This document shows, piece after piece, positions 1-8,111 of a stretch of 19,498 nt of DNA. Source of the stretch: CAZVEE01 sp964625525 (GTDB lineage Bacteria > Pseudomonadota > Alphaproteobacteria > JAJFIK01). Positions within the stretch are counted from its first letter, which is position 1, and the number at the start of each line of letters is the position of its first letter. Under the pieces are notes generated by a model. The model had not been told where the DNA came from, did no database searches, and saw nothing but the letters and a program-made list of their open reading frames with translations. The position numbers and the translations under genes are program-made. The stretch covers positions 1 to 19,498 of the forward strand of contig CAZVEE010000067.1 of the NCBI GenBank assembly GCA_964625525.1. Direction: 5' to 3'.

Positions 1-1
1 C

Positions 2-2596
2 GGTGGTAATGGCAACGACACCATCCTGTATGTCACGGGCGACGGAGAAGACACCGTTGACGGCGGTGATGACGAGGACACGCTGAACATCACCGGTGAT
101 GACACCGCCAATACGGTCACTCTGGGCAATGGCGATGGTGACGCAGACTTCGACTCCACCGTAGACGGAGCGACGTCTCAGGTGCAGGCAGTCGAAGACA
201 TTCTCATTGAGCTGTTGGACGGCAACGACACGGTGGTGATTGGCCCGGATCTGGATCTTGCCGGGGTCAGCACATCCACGGTGACGACCGATCTGGGTGA
301 TGGCGATGATAGCTTCGATGCCAGCGCCAGCGGTGTTTCCCAGGATGTGAGCGGCGGTGCCGGTGAGGACACGATCATCGGCGGCGCGGCGGCCGACACC
401 CTCAATGGTGACGGCGACAACGATACCCTGGCCGGCGGTGGCGGAGCCGACACGGTCAATGGCGGTGCGGGCGATGACACCATCCGCTACACCACCGGCG
501 ACGGCACCGACACGATCGATGGCGGTGATGACGAGGACACGCTGGCGCTTTTCGGCAATGGCAGCGGCAACACTGTCACCCTCACCAATGCCACGGCGGA
601 CGGCACGGCCGAAGTCACCGTGGACGGACAAACCTCGTCCGTGACCAATGTGGAGGACATCGTCCTCGACACGGGCGCTGGCGTCGACACCGTGACGGTG
701 GGTCCGGATCTGAGTGCCGCCGGCGTCTCGACCACCACAATCACCACCAATCTCGGTGGTGCGGGTGACACCTTCTCAGCGATTGGCAGTGAGGTGCGTC
801 AGGTGGTGAATGGCCAGGGAGGAGGCGACACCATCACTGGCGGTGCGGCAGCAGATGAGCTGAACGGTGGCGCCGGTAACGACATCCTGAGCGGCCGGGC
901 CGAGGCCGACGTCCTGAACGGCAATGGCGGGGCGGATGAGTTGAATGGTGACGGCGGCGGAGACATTCTCAATGGCGGCTCGGGCGATGATACGCTGAAC
1001 GGGAATGGCGGCGGCGATACGCTGAACGGGAACGGCAATAACGATATTCTGAGCGGCAATGAGGGCGGGGATATCGTGAACGGGGATGCGGGCGACGATA
1101 CGGTCCGCTACACCACCGGCGACGGTGCCGACACCATTGATGGCGGCAGCAACACCGACACGCTGGAGATCACCGGCTCGACGGCTGGCAATGTCATTGT
1201 GCTGAGTAATGATAATGGTGATGGTGTCTTTGACGCATCGGTCGATGGCACGGTTTCCACGGTGACGAATGTCGAAGACATCCTGCTGTCCCTCGGTGAG
1301 GGCGAGGACACCGTGACCATCGGCGCGGACCTGGAAGCCGCCGGTGTCTCCACCACAACCATCACCACTGAACTGGGTGCCGACGACGATACCTTCTCTG
1401 CGGCGGCGAGCATCGTGTCGCAAGAGGTCGACGGCGGGGCCGGTAACGACATGATCGAAGGCTCCATGGGGGATGACCTGATCATCGGTGGTACGGGTAA
1501 CGACGTGCTTGATGGTCTCCTTGGCAATGACACCTATGGGTTCCGCGCCGGTGATAATGGCTTTGAAACCGTGGTGGACGGCGTCGGGTTTGATGTGTTC
1601 GCCGCGCTCGACAATGGCGCCATTATCGGCCTTGCCGGTGACCTCTTCTCTGCGGCCAATGGCATTGAGCAGATTACGGATGGTGGCTTTACGGATGTCA
1701 CCGTGTTGGGTCAGGGCGTCAACAATAGCTGGGACTTCACGGGGGTCGCCCTTGACGGGGTCGATGTGGATGCCGGCGCCGGTAACGACACGGTCACGGT
1801 GTCCGATGCCCATTCCGGCGGTGTGGCCTATGACGGTGGTGATGATACGGACACGATCGATATCGTCTTCACGGCGCTGCAACTGGAGACGCTGGGCAAT
1901 GCGGGCCTGCTTGATGAGTTGCAGGACTATGCGGAAGATCCCACGGGCAAGACCCTGGATCTGACCCCGGCCGGGGACGCGTTCTTCTCCGCCACGAATT
2001 TTGAAGACGCCTCCATCGTGCTGGAGTTGGGGGATGGCCAGAAGATCGATCTGGGCAGCCTGCCATTCCCGCTGGAGGACATTCAGTTCGGGACGACCAC
2101 ATTCATCTCGGCGGATGAGTTCCTGGATAACAACATCATTCTAGGCACTGATGATCGGAACAACATCGTGGCCGGGGCCAAGGGCGACATCGTCAATGGC
2201 GGGGGTGGCGATGATAAGATCCAGGGCCTCTGGGGCGGTGACATCCTTATCGGCGGTGGCGGCAACGACCTGCTCATCGGGGATGACGGGGCCGATCGCC
2301 TGCGCGGTGATGCCGAGCATGTGGTCGCGGGCGATGACGAGTATCGCCTGGGCATCGACTTCGCCATGGATGTCGTGATCTATGACGGTGGCAATGACCT
2401 GATCAAGGAGTTCGCCGAGAACGACAAGATTGATCTCAGCGTCCTGGGCATCACCTTCGATGATCTGGATATCGAGGTGAAAGGGAACTTCTGGTACGGG
2501 CAATACTCGGTGGTCACCAGCGATCAGTTCGATGGGTCGATTGAAGTGCGCGGCTTTGACGGTGGCTCGCTGACGGAAAGCGACTTCATCTTCTGA
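2..2596 (+). CDS. RTX-type calcium-binding secreted protein, 5' end outside window
   Basis: The frame is open from the first bases, so this is the C-terminal 864 residues of a longer protein; the GTG at 182 is an internal Val, not a start. It is acidic, Gly/Asp/Asn-rich and almost Cys-free. RTX nonapeptides (GGxGxDxLx) form arrays at 353-487, 812-1108, 1433-1540 and 2144-2305. Between the first arrays lie three near-identical 108-residue spacers carrying VTNVEDI and AGVSTTTITT motifs. A non-repetitive region (about 1541-2143) follows, then a last RTX block and a C-terminal tail ending SDFIF, the acidic/aromatic end typical of type I secretion substrates. Family knowledge: such proteins leave the cell through an ABC exporter/TolC channel and fold by binding calcium outside. 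No exporter genes lie in the window. Whether it is an adhesin, S-layer-like protein or enzyme cannot be told, since the N-terminus is missing. A RIME-like element begins 25 nt after the stop. Confidence 0.93.
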   Translation, partial: GGNGNDTILYVTGDGEDTVDGGDDEDTLNITGDDTANTVTLGNGDGDADFDSTVDGATSQVQAVEDILIELLDGNDTVVIGPDLDLAGVSTSTVTTDLGDGDDSFDASASGVSQDVSGGAGEDTIIGGAAADTLNGDGDNDTLAGGGGADTVNGGAGDDTIRYTTGDGTDTIDGGDDEDTLALFGNGSGNTVTLTNATADGTAEVTVDGQTSSVTNVEDIVLDTGAGVDTVTVGPDLSAAGVSTTTITTNLGGAGDTFSAIGSEVRQVVNGQGGGDTITGGAAADELNGGAGNDILSGRAEADVLNGNGGADELNGDGGGDILNGGSGDDTLNGNGGGDTLNGNGNNDILSGNEGGDIVNGDAGDDTVRYTTGDGADTIDGGSNTDTLEITGSTAGNVIVLSNDNGDGVFDASVDGTVSTVTNVEDILLSLGEGEDTVTIGADLEAAGVSTTTITTELGADDDTFSAAASIVSQEVDGGAGNDMIEGSMGDDLIIGGTGNDVLDGLLGNDTYGFRAGDNGFETVVDGVGFDVFAALDNGAIIGLAGDLFSAANGIEQITDGGFTDVTVLGQGVNNSWDFTGVALDGVDVDAGAGNDTVTVSDAHSGGVAYDGGDDTDTIDIVFTALQLETLGNAGLLDELQDYAEDPTGKTLDLTPAGDAFFSATNFEDASIVLELGDGQKIDLGSLPFPLEDIQFGTTTFISADEFLDNNIILGTDDRNNIVAGAKGDIVNGGGGDDKIQGLWGGDILIGGGGNDLLIGDDGADRLRGDAEHVVAGDDEYRLGIDFAMDVVIYDGGNDLIKEFAENDKIDLSVLGITFDDLDIEVKGNFWYGQYSVVTSDQFDGSIEVRGFDGGSLTESDFIF
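353..487 (+). repeat. RTX nonapeptide array, 5 units
   Basis: Five consecutive 27-bp units encode GGAGEDTII, GGAAADTLN, GDGDNDTLA, GGGGADTVN and GGAGDDTIR. These are calcium-binding beta-roll repeats. The array is followed by a 324-bp spacer and corresponds to the 11-unit array at 812-1108. Confidence 0.9.
812..1108 (+). repeat. RTX nonapeptide array, 11 units (expanded)
   Basis: Eleven consecutive 27-bp units run from GQGGGDTIT to GDAGDDTVR. It occupies the same place in its module as the 5-unit array at 353-487 but has exactly six more units (162 bp). The flanking spacers keep the same length. This looks like in-frame expansion of a tandem repeat. Confidence 0.9.
2144..2305 (+). repeat. 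C-terminal RTX nonapeptide array, 6 units
   Basis: Six 27-bp units from GTDDRNNIV to GDDGADRLR form the last beta-roll block. The non-repetitive C-terminal segment that follows is expected to hold the type I secretion signal. Confidence 0.85.
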
Positions 2597-2621
2597 TCAA
2601 AGCGCGCATCATCGCGACGAC

Positions 2622-2724
2622 AGCCGTTTCAATGATCTGGTTTTCATTGAAACGGCTCCATCTGTGTGATGGTCGCGGCTTTGTCGACGGACAAGGGCAC
2701 GCCCTTGTCCTGAAAGCGCTCTAG
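2622..2724 (+). repeat. RIME-like intergenic element, variant copy A
   Basis: The left end is a perfect 14-bp inverted repeat (2622-2635 / 2644-2657, AGCCGTTTCAATGA) with an 8-nt loop. The right end, CCTGAAAGCGCTCTAG (2709-2724), is identical to the end of copy B. The core between them is unlike copies B and C. It holds two other hairpins: CCATC/GATGG (2658-2672) and a 10-bp arm pair GGACAAGGGC/GCCCTTGTCC (2689-2710). The copy lies 25 nt after the RTX stop codon. Repetition is seen directly; kinship with RIME1 is from memory of its structure. Confidence 0.75.
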
Positions 2725-2751
2725 TGACGGTTTCCTCAGTCGGCAGAAGGC

Positions 2752-2774
2752 CCTCCCGCAAGGGAGGACTTTTT
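2752..2774 (+). terminator. Rho-independent terminator after the RTX gene
   Basis: A perfect 6-bp stem CCTCCC/GGGAGG (2752-2757 / 2762-2767) with a GCAA tetraloop is followed by TTTTT at 2770-2774. It lies 156 nt after the RTX stop and beyond RIME-like copy A. It would end RTX transcription before the convergent gene that finishes at 2839. Confidence 0.8.
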
Positions 2775-2838
2775 GTTATGCACACGGAGACAAAGGGGAG
2801 ATCAAGGGGATAGCGGGGCCGCGGCGAGCGCAGCCGCC

Positions 2839-5649
2839 TCAGAACTGGCGCAGCAGGCGCTCATAGTAATCGAGTTCAAGACGCGGGCGGGTGCGCTCAC
2901 CAGACCGCCGCCGCAACTCTTCCAGCACTTCGCGGGCGCGTTGCAGGCCCGTGGTGTCGGGCAGCGAGAGCGTGCCGGTATTGGCACCGGTCCCTGGGCC
3001 GCGGCCCAGCGGATCACGCTGGGCGACGCCGCCGCTCCCTTGGCGCCGTCCTTGGCGTTCAAGCAGTTCATTGGCCATGGCATCGGCACCGGCGCGCAGC
3101 CGGTCGAGCGCTGAACCTTGACGATCAAGGGCCTGATCGAAATCCGGGCGGCGCAGGTCTTGGCTTGCGCCGTCCATGGCCTCACCGGCATTGCGCAAGG
3201 GCTCTGGCGCGCTAAGGCCGGCTTCGTCCAGGGCCGAGGTGACGGCATCAAGGGCCTCGCGCAGGGCGTCCTGCTCGCGGGCCAGGCGGTCGGCTTCGGC
3301 CGGGTCCACGGGGCGGGTTTGGCCAAAACCACGCTGGCCGGGCGCGCGGCTGTTGGTGTCGCCGGGCATGCGCTCGCGCAGAATGCGGCGCAGGGCGTCG
3401 TTGCGCGGAGCGCCATGGGCGAAGGGATCGCCGCCTCCAGAGCCACCGGCACCGGGGCGGGCCATATTATCCGCACCCTGACGGGGGCGCTTGCGCGGTG
3501 TGTTGGGCGCGTCCCCGAAAGCGCGGCGCAAGGCCTCGCGCAACGGATCGCTCTGGCCACGCTGATCGCCGGACAGGCCCTCGGGGGCCACCTCGCGATA
3601 GGTCTCGTCCATGAGGCTGCGCTGACCGGAAATGACATCGCTTAAGGCATTGAGCGCCCCATTCAGGGCTTGCTCTTGAGGCGAGGGCGCGCCGCCCTGG
3701 CCGCTGCCACCGGGCCCGCCCGCCATGGCCGGGCGCAAACCGTCAAGCAACTGGTTCAGTTCAGCCAGCATGCGCCGCGCCTGATCATGAGCACCCAGCT
3801 CCGCCATCTGTTCAATGGATTGCATGAGCGTGTCCAGGTCATCCGCCCCCAATGTTTCGGCATTGGGGTCGGTGGCCACTTGGTCGGCCTGCTGCATCAA
3901 TTCGGCAAGATACTGGTCTAGCGCCTCGCGCAGCTGCGCCATGAGTTGGCGAATTTCCGAGGCCGGCGCATTCCGGTTCAAGGCTTCGCTCAACAGCCGC
4001 TGGATCTGGCGCAGCCGGTCGCGGGCCTGGCTCAGGTCACCGTCTTCGAGCCGCAATGCGATGTCCCACAGCATGTCATAGACTTCACGCACTTCTCCCG
4101 GGCGTGGCGCGTGGGTCAGGCGCCAGAAGGCTGAGCGCAAGGCCAGATAGGCCACGCTGTCGTCGATGAAGCGGTCGGGTGCGGTTGTCAGGGCTTCCAG
4201 AGCCACGGCCACTTGAAACGGCGCGGCCGGGTTGGTGGCCAGTAAACGGCGCTGCTCCACGAGCGCGCGCGCCATGGGGTCCAGGAAGACCCGCTCGGGC
4301 AGGGTCAGCCGGGTGCCCTGGCTAAAGGCGCGTTGGCCGGCGCCATCTCTGGCTTCCAACTGAACCAGCACTTCGCGGCCGGCCCACGGGTGCGCAGCGA
4401 GATTCTCCAGCGCGCTTTCTGCACTGGTGCCGGGGCGGGCGGCTGGGGTGGGCAGGGGAATGGTCACCGGTTGACCGGCGAGGGGCCAGGGCGTGTCCGC
4501 CATGTCGCCGACCCCGGGTGGGCGGGGCGTGTGCGCGGCGAGGGAGGCGGCTTCGGCGGCCGTGCTCGGGACCAGGGTCAGATGCGCATCGGCGGCTGTC
4601 ACGCCGTAATCGTCGCTGACCTCATAGGAAAACCGCAGTGAGGCCGTGCCGGTGGCTTCGGGCGGCGCGGTCATGGTAATTTCGGGTGGGGTATCCGCGC
4701 GCACGCTCAGCGCCCAGGCGCCAAAGCGCTCCCCGCGATAAAGCAGGTCGGCCCTGGCCGCCTGATGCACGGGCAGGCGCGTTTCCACGACGCCGTCCGC
4801 CCCACGCAGGCGGCTGCGTCGGGTGCTGGCGCGCGGACCGTTTTCGGCGTGGAGCACCAGGGTTGGACCAGCGGGAAAGCCCGAGGCCCGCACGACCAGG
4901 CGCGCGCCCTCGGGCACTTCAACGACCGCCGCCGGCTTGGCGCCCGGGCCATCGGGGCGCGCCAGACTGATGCGCGCAAGGCCCGTATAGGCGGGCGGCT
5001 CAATCCAGGCGTCCACCTGAGTGTCTGCGGGTAAGGGCGGCGGCAGCAGCGGCGCGAAAGCATCGCGCAGCCGGTGCCCCCATTCCGTGCCCGCGATCAC
5101 CAGCGACACACCCAGCGCCAGCACCAGCAGCAGGCGCAGTGCATAGGGATCATGCCGGTCTGACTGAGTGCGCGGCAGCACCAGGCCCACATGGCGCACA
5201 TGTTCGGCAAGGCGGGCGCGGTGGGCTCGCCACAACCGCTTGCCCATACGGTCTTCGGTGCCCAGCGCCGGGCGATCTTCCAGCGCCGATAGGGGGCGAT
5301 GTTTCAGGCCGCTGTCTTCTTCCAGGCGCCGCAGGCTTTCGCGCCGGCGCGGCAACTGTGCCGCGCTCACATTGCGCCAGACCAGAAAGCCCGTGCCGAT
5401 GATCAGCGCGAACAGGATCAGCGCATGCACGCTAAAGGGCAGGGCCTGCCACAGCCCCACAAAGGAGAGGCTGAAGAAGACCAGGAGCAACGCCAGCGGT
5501 GGCCACAGTGCCGGCCAGACCCGTTCCAACAGCATGGCGGCTTGGGCCATGCGCAAGCGCACCCGCACCGGAAAGGGCAAGGCCTCGCTGTGGGAGGGGC
5601 GTCCACCCGGTTGGGGGCGCATTTGATAGGATCGGGGGTCTCGGGTCAC
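2839..5649 (-). CDS. TIGR02302/DUF4175-like membrane protein, function unknown
   Basis: 936 residues from a GTG start at 5649; an in-frame ATG at 5622 (residue 10) is the alternative, and neither has a convincing ribosome site. Hydrophobic segments at about residues 48-67, 72-91 and 170-187 predict three membrane spans near the N-terminus. Next comes a large region with immunoglobulin-like beta character, then a helical Gln/Leu-rich stretch (about 520-640), a Gly/Arg/Pro-rich low-complexity part (about 640-790), and a conserved-looking end, LELDYYERLLRQF. Length, the N-terminal membrane part and this terminal motif match the alphaproteobacterial family TIGR02302 (DUF4175). As far as I know no member has a defined role, so I assign none. 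The gene stands alone: it converges on the RTX gene and diverges from mutT with a 211-bp gap. Confidence 0.85.
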   Translation of the reverse strand: MTRDPRSYQMRPQPGGRPSHSEALPFPVRVRLRMAQAAMLLERVWPALWPPLALLLVFFSLSFVGLWQALPFSVHALILFALIIGTGFLVWRNVSAAQLPRRRESLRRLEEDSGLKHRPLSALEDRPALGTEDRMGKRLWRAHRARLAEHVRHVGLVLPRTQSDRHDPYALRLLLVLALGVSLVIAGTEWGHRLRDAFAPLLPPPLPADTQVDAWIEPPAYTGLARISLARPDGPGAKPAAVVEVPEGARLVVRASGFPAGPTLVLHAENGPRASTRRSRLRGADGVVETRLPVHQAARADLLYRGERFGAWALSVRADTPPEITMTAPPEATGTASLRFSYEVSDDYGVTAADAHLTLVPSTAAEAASLAAHTPRPPGVGDMADTPWPLAGQPVTIPLPTPAARPGTSAESALENLAAHPWAGREVLVQLEARDGAGQRAFSQGTRLTLPERVFLDPMARALVEQRRLLATNPAAPFQVAVALEALTTAPDRFIDDSVAYLALRSAFWRLTHAPRPGEVREVYDMLWDIALRLEDGDLSQARDRLRQIQRLLSEALNRNAPASEIRQLMAQLREALDQYLAELMQQADQVATDPNAETLGADDLDTLMQSIEQMAELGAHDQARRMLAELNQLLDGLRPAMAGGPGGSGQGGAPSPQEQALNGALNALSDVISGQRSLMDETYREVAPEGLSGDQRGQSDPLREALRRAFGDAPNTPRKRPRQGADNMARPGAGGSGGGDPFAHGAPRNDALRRILRERMPGDTNSRAPGQRGFGQTRPVDPAEADRLAREQDALREALDAVTSALDEAGLSAPEPLRNAGEAMDGASQDLRRPDFDQALDRQGSALDRLRAGADAMANELLERQGRRQGSGGVAQRDPLGRGPGTGANTGTLSLPDTTGLQRAREVLEELRRRSGERTRPRLELDYYERLLRQF

Positions 5650-5860
5650 GCCTGTGCCTGTCGTCCTTGAACGCTTGAGTCGGTGTACTCTCTAACTATC
5701 CTTTTTCATTGCGGCATCTTTACGCCGCAAGAGCAAGGCCGCCGCTCATTTCCTCTCTACCATCGTGGCTTGCCTGTCACGCTGGCTGCCCATCACGTTG
5801 GCCTGTGCGCTTTGAGATGCAATATCACAAGGCTCCCCCCCGTTTAGGAAGGATGAGGTT

Positions 5861-6286
5861 ATGGCGTCCGCGCGTCCGTCCGATTTGAAACTCACCCTTG
5901 TCGTGGCCTGCGCGCTCGTCGACGCGGATGGCCGGGTGCTGATCGCGCAACGGCCGGAGGGCAAGGGGCTTGCGGGCCTGTGGGAGTTTCCCGGCGGCAA
6001 GCTGGAGGCGGGGGAACGGCCGGAAGATGCGCTGATCCGCGAGCTGAAAGAGGAGCTGGGCATCGACGTCACCCATGCCTGCCTGGCGCCCTATGTCTTT
6101 GCCTCTCATGGCTATGAGGACTTCCACCTGCTGATGCCACTTTATGTGTGCCGGCGCTGGTCCGGCACCCCGCAGGCGCTGGAGCATCAGGCACTGGCCT
6201 GGGTGCGGCCGAATGCGCTGAAGGACTATGCCATGCCGCCGGCAGACGAGCCGTTGATCGCGCATCTGCGGGATCTGCTGCTTTAA
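5861..6286 (+). CDS. mutT: 8-oxo-dGTP diphosphatase (MutT, Nudix hydrolase)
   Basis: 141 residues, close to the 129-residue E. coli MutT. The full Nudix box Gx5Ex7REUxEExGU is at residues 46-68: G46, E52, then RELKEELGI at 60-68, holding the metal-binding glutamates. It is preceded by WEFPGG (41-46), the MutT-type substrate-pocket motif, and followed by a C-terminal EHQALAWV segment typical of MutT. Family role: it hydrolyses 8-oxo-dGTP to the monophosphate so oxidised guanine is not incorporated into DNA. The ATG at 5861 has GAGG about 7 nt upstream and a further AGGAAGG just before that. The 3' end overlaps the convergent methyltransferase gene by 4 bp (6283-6286), each stop codon lying in the other gene. 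Confidence 0.93.
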   Translation: MASARPSDLKLTLVVACALVDADGRVLIAQRPEGKGLAGLWEFPGGKLEAGERPEDALIRELKEELGIDVTHACLAPYVFASHGYEDFHLLMPLYVCRRWSGTPQALEHQALAWVRPNALKDYAMPPADEPLIAHLRDLLL

Positions 6287-7200
6287 CTGTCGTCTCCGGC
6301 TTTGACCCCGGTGGAGACCTCCACCGTGCCCAGCGCATCGGCGAGACGGGTGCGGGCCGAGCCTGGGCGCAAGGGCTTTTGCTGGCTTTCATGGGGCGCC
6401 CAGCCGCACAGATAGAGAATTTCGAACGTCGCCGGAATGCGCCCATCCGCCAGGGCAAAGCGCTCTTGGTACAGCGCGCAGGCGCGCATCAGAACCGCGC
6501 GGCTGAGCGGGGTGCGGCTGCGCTCCAACAGCACATTGGTCTCGCCCATGCCCCGCAACTCCGCCAGCAGGCGCAACGGGTGCTCATAGCGCACGGTGAG
6601 ACGCTCAGAATCGGCGACCGGCAAGGCAAACCCTGCTCGCTGCAAAAGCGCACCACCATCGCGGATTTCGGTGAAGGCACTCACCCGAGGCGACGCACCG
6701 CCGGTGATGTCGATCTCTGCGGCTGTCAGCACGTCGCGCAATTCGCGCAGCGTGTCGCCGCCGAACAGGGCGCCGAGGAACAGCCCATCAGGCTTTAACG
6801 CATGATTGATCTGGATGAGGGCGCCCGGCAGGTCGTTCACCCAGTGCAGGCTCAGCGCGCTGAACGCCAAGTCGAAACGCTCCGGAGCAATGGGCAGAAA
6901 CTCCTCATCCGCCACCAGCGCCGGGGTGGGCGCGCGGCGCGCCATGGCGGGGCTCAGATCGCAAGACACAAGGGCCGGGATCACCCCGCGCTGACGCGCC
7001 AGACGGGCCAGCGCGCCCGTATGGGCGCCCAGATCAAGGGCCCTTGTGAACGGGCGGGTCACCGCGCTGAGACGCTCCAGCAGGTCTTGCGCCACGTGAT
7101 CCACCAGAAAGCCGTGAGCATCGAAGCCGGCGGCGGCGCGATCGCGGCGGCGGCGCAAGAGGGCGCGGTCAAAAATGCGAAAATCAGGGGGCGAGGCCAT
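6283..7200 (-). CDS. NDUFAF5-like SAM-dependent methyltransferase-fold protein
   Basis: 305 residues. It resembles human NDUFAF5 along its length as I recall that protein: FDRALLRRRRDRAA near the N-terminus (10-23), ALDLGAHTGAL (SAM motif I, 54-64), ADEEFLP (97-103), SALSLHWVNDLPGAL (114-128), LKPDGLFLGALFGGDTL (135-151), the GMGETN segment (218-222) and PATFEILYLCGW (256-267). NDUFAF5 is a complex I assembly factor that hydroxylates an arginine of the NDUFS7/NuoB subunit rather than methylating; a similar role here is inference. Annotation pipelines often call these BioC-like, but no biotin genes are nearby. Motif I has Ala-His where the usual Cys-Gly or Cys-Arg stands. The ATG at 7198-7200 has GAAGGA about 9 nt upstream. 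It is divergent from comF with a 57-bp gap. Confidence 0.85.
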   Translation of the reverse strand: MASPPDFRIFDRALLRRRRDRAAAGFDAHGFLVDHVAQDLLERLSAVTRPFTRALDLGAHTGALARLARQRGVIPALVSCDLSPAMARRAPTPALVADEEFLPIAPERFDLAFSALSLHWVNDLPGALIQINHALKPDGLFLGALFGGDTLRELRDVLTAAEIDITGGASPRVSAFTEIRDGGALLQRAGFALPVADSERLTVRYEHPLRLLAELRGMGETNVLLERSRTPLSRAVLMRACALYQERFALADGRIPATFEILYLCGWAPHESQQKPLRPGSARTRLADALGTVEVSTGVKAGDDS

Positions 7201-7257
7201 GGACGCTTATCCTTCAGAACCGGTGCACGGGCTCCAGCTTGTGTGCACAATGGGGAC

Positions 7258-8082
7258 ATGGAGCAGCAACTTCCAGATCAAGCCCCGCCGCCCGGGCGCT
7301 TCTGGCCCGCGCAGACTGTCGCGCCGGCCGTGCGTCGCGGTGTCGCCGTGGTTGCGCAGCGGGTCCGCGGCTGGGCGCGCCGGGCCCTCGATATGGTGTT
7401 GCCGCCCATGTGCCTGTCCTGCGACGCCCTTGTGGATGTGCCCGGACGGCTGTGCGGCACATGTTGGAACAAAGTCGCGTTTCTGGCACCGCCGCTTTGT
7501 GAGCAATGCGGAACGCCGTTCGCGTTCGAACCCGCCGACGGGGCGCTGTGTGGGGCCTGTTTGGCCAAGCCGCCGGCCTATACCCAAGCGCGCGCGGTGA
7601 TGATCTATGACGAGCACTCACGGCCGCTTGTCCTGGGGTTCAAGCATGGTGACCGGCTTGAAGGGGCGCCGCCTTTCGCGGCGTGGCTCGCGCGGGCGGG
7701 GCAAGAGCTGTTGACGCCTGGCGCGCTGCTGGTGCCGGTGCCGTTGCATCGCTGGCGATTATGGCGGCGGCGGTACAATCAGGCCGCACTCCTGGCTTTG
7801 GCGTTGGCCGAGCATACGGGACTGGCCTGCGAGCCCATGATGCTAGAGCGAAAGCGCGCGACGCCGAGCCAGGGGGGGCTGTCCCCTGCGGCACGGGCGC
7901 GCAATGTCGCCGGGGCGTTCGCGGTGCGGCCGGCCTCTTTGGATACGGTGGCAGGTGCCCATATCGTGCTGGTCGATGACGTGCTGACGACGGGTGCGAC
8001 CGTGGAGGCCTGCACGCGCGTGTTGATCCGTGCAGGTGCCGCGCGTGTGGATGTCTTAACGCTCGCGCGCGTGGTGCGCTGA
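7258..8082 (+). CDS. comF: ComF family phosphoribosyltransferase-like protein
   Basis: 274 residues from the ATG at 7258; the open frame extends upstream over the divergent gene, but that part is antisense to it. Four Cys pairs at C52/C55, C66/C69, C81/C84 and C98/C101 form the double zinc-finger head of ComF proteins. After a linker comes a type I phosphoribosyltransferase fold, with RRYNQAALLA (171-180) and the PRPP loop IVLVDDVLTTGAT (236-248). In Firmicutes and Gammaproteobacteria homologues (ComFC, GntX) act in DNA uptake or use of DNA; the alphaproteobacterial role is unproven. The roughly 45-residue N-terminal extension is basic and of uncertain significance, and the ribosome site before ATG 7258 is weak. 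It is followed after 29 nt by grxC, as in many alphaproteobacteria, and is probably the first gene of that operon. Confidence 0.88.
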   Translation: MEQQLPDQAPPPGRFWPAQTVAPAVRRGVAVVAQRVRGWARRALDMVLPPMCLSCDALVDVPGRLCGTCWNKVAFLAPPLCEQCGTPFAFEPADGALCGACLAKPPAYTQARAVMIYDEHSRPLVLGFKHGDRLEGAPPFAAWLARAGQELLTPGALLVPVPLHRWRLWRRRYNQAALLALALAEHTGLACEPMMLERKRATPSQGGLSPAARARNVAGAFAVRPASLDTVAGAHIVLVDDVLTTGATVEACTRVLIRAGAARVDVLTLARVVR

Positions 8083-8111
8083 ACGGGAACCGGGAACAGG
8101 AGAACGCGGCC

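Noticed and set aside
353..1108. Regularly spaced repeats considered as a CRISPR array
   Set aside because: The 27-bp periodicity is in frame and encodes GGxGxDxLx nonapeptides; there are no identical repeats with unique spacers.
776..1882. 368-codon open frame on the minus strand opposite the RTX gene
   Set aside because: It is the mirror of a GC-rich repetitive gene; the translation is low-complexity Ile/Ala/Val sequence without motifs, and the plus-strand RTX frame is unmistakable.
182..2596. RTX gene starting at the GTG at 182
   Set aside because: The frame is open back to base 2 with the same RTX-type sequence, so the codon at 182 is an internal valine and the true start lies outside.
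5709..5730. TTGCGGC/GCCGCAA hairpin between the TIGR02302-like gene and mutT
   Set aside because: It lies between two divergent starts with no T-run after either side, so it is not a terminator. A regulator site is possible but nothing else supports it.
6802..8082. ComF frame starting far upstream at 6802
   Set aside because: The upstream 152 codons are antisense to the NDUFAF5-like gene. ComF-like sequence begins only after ATG 7258.
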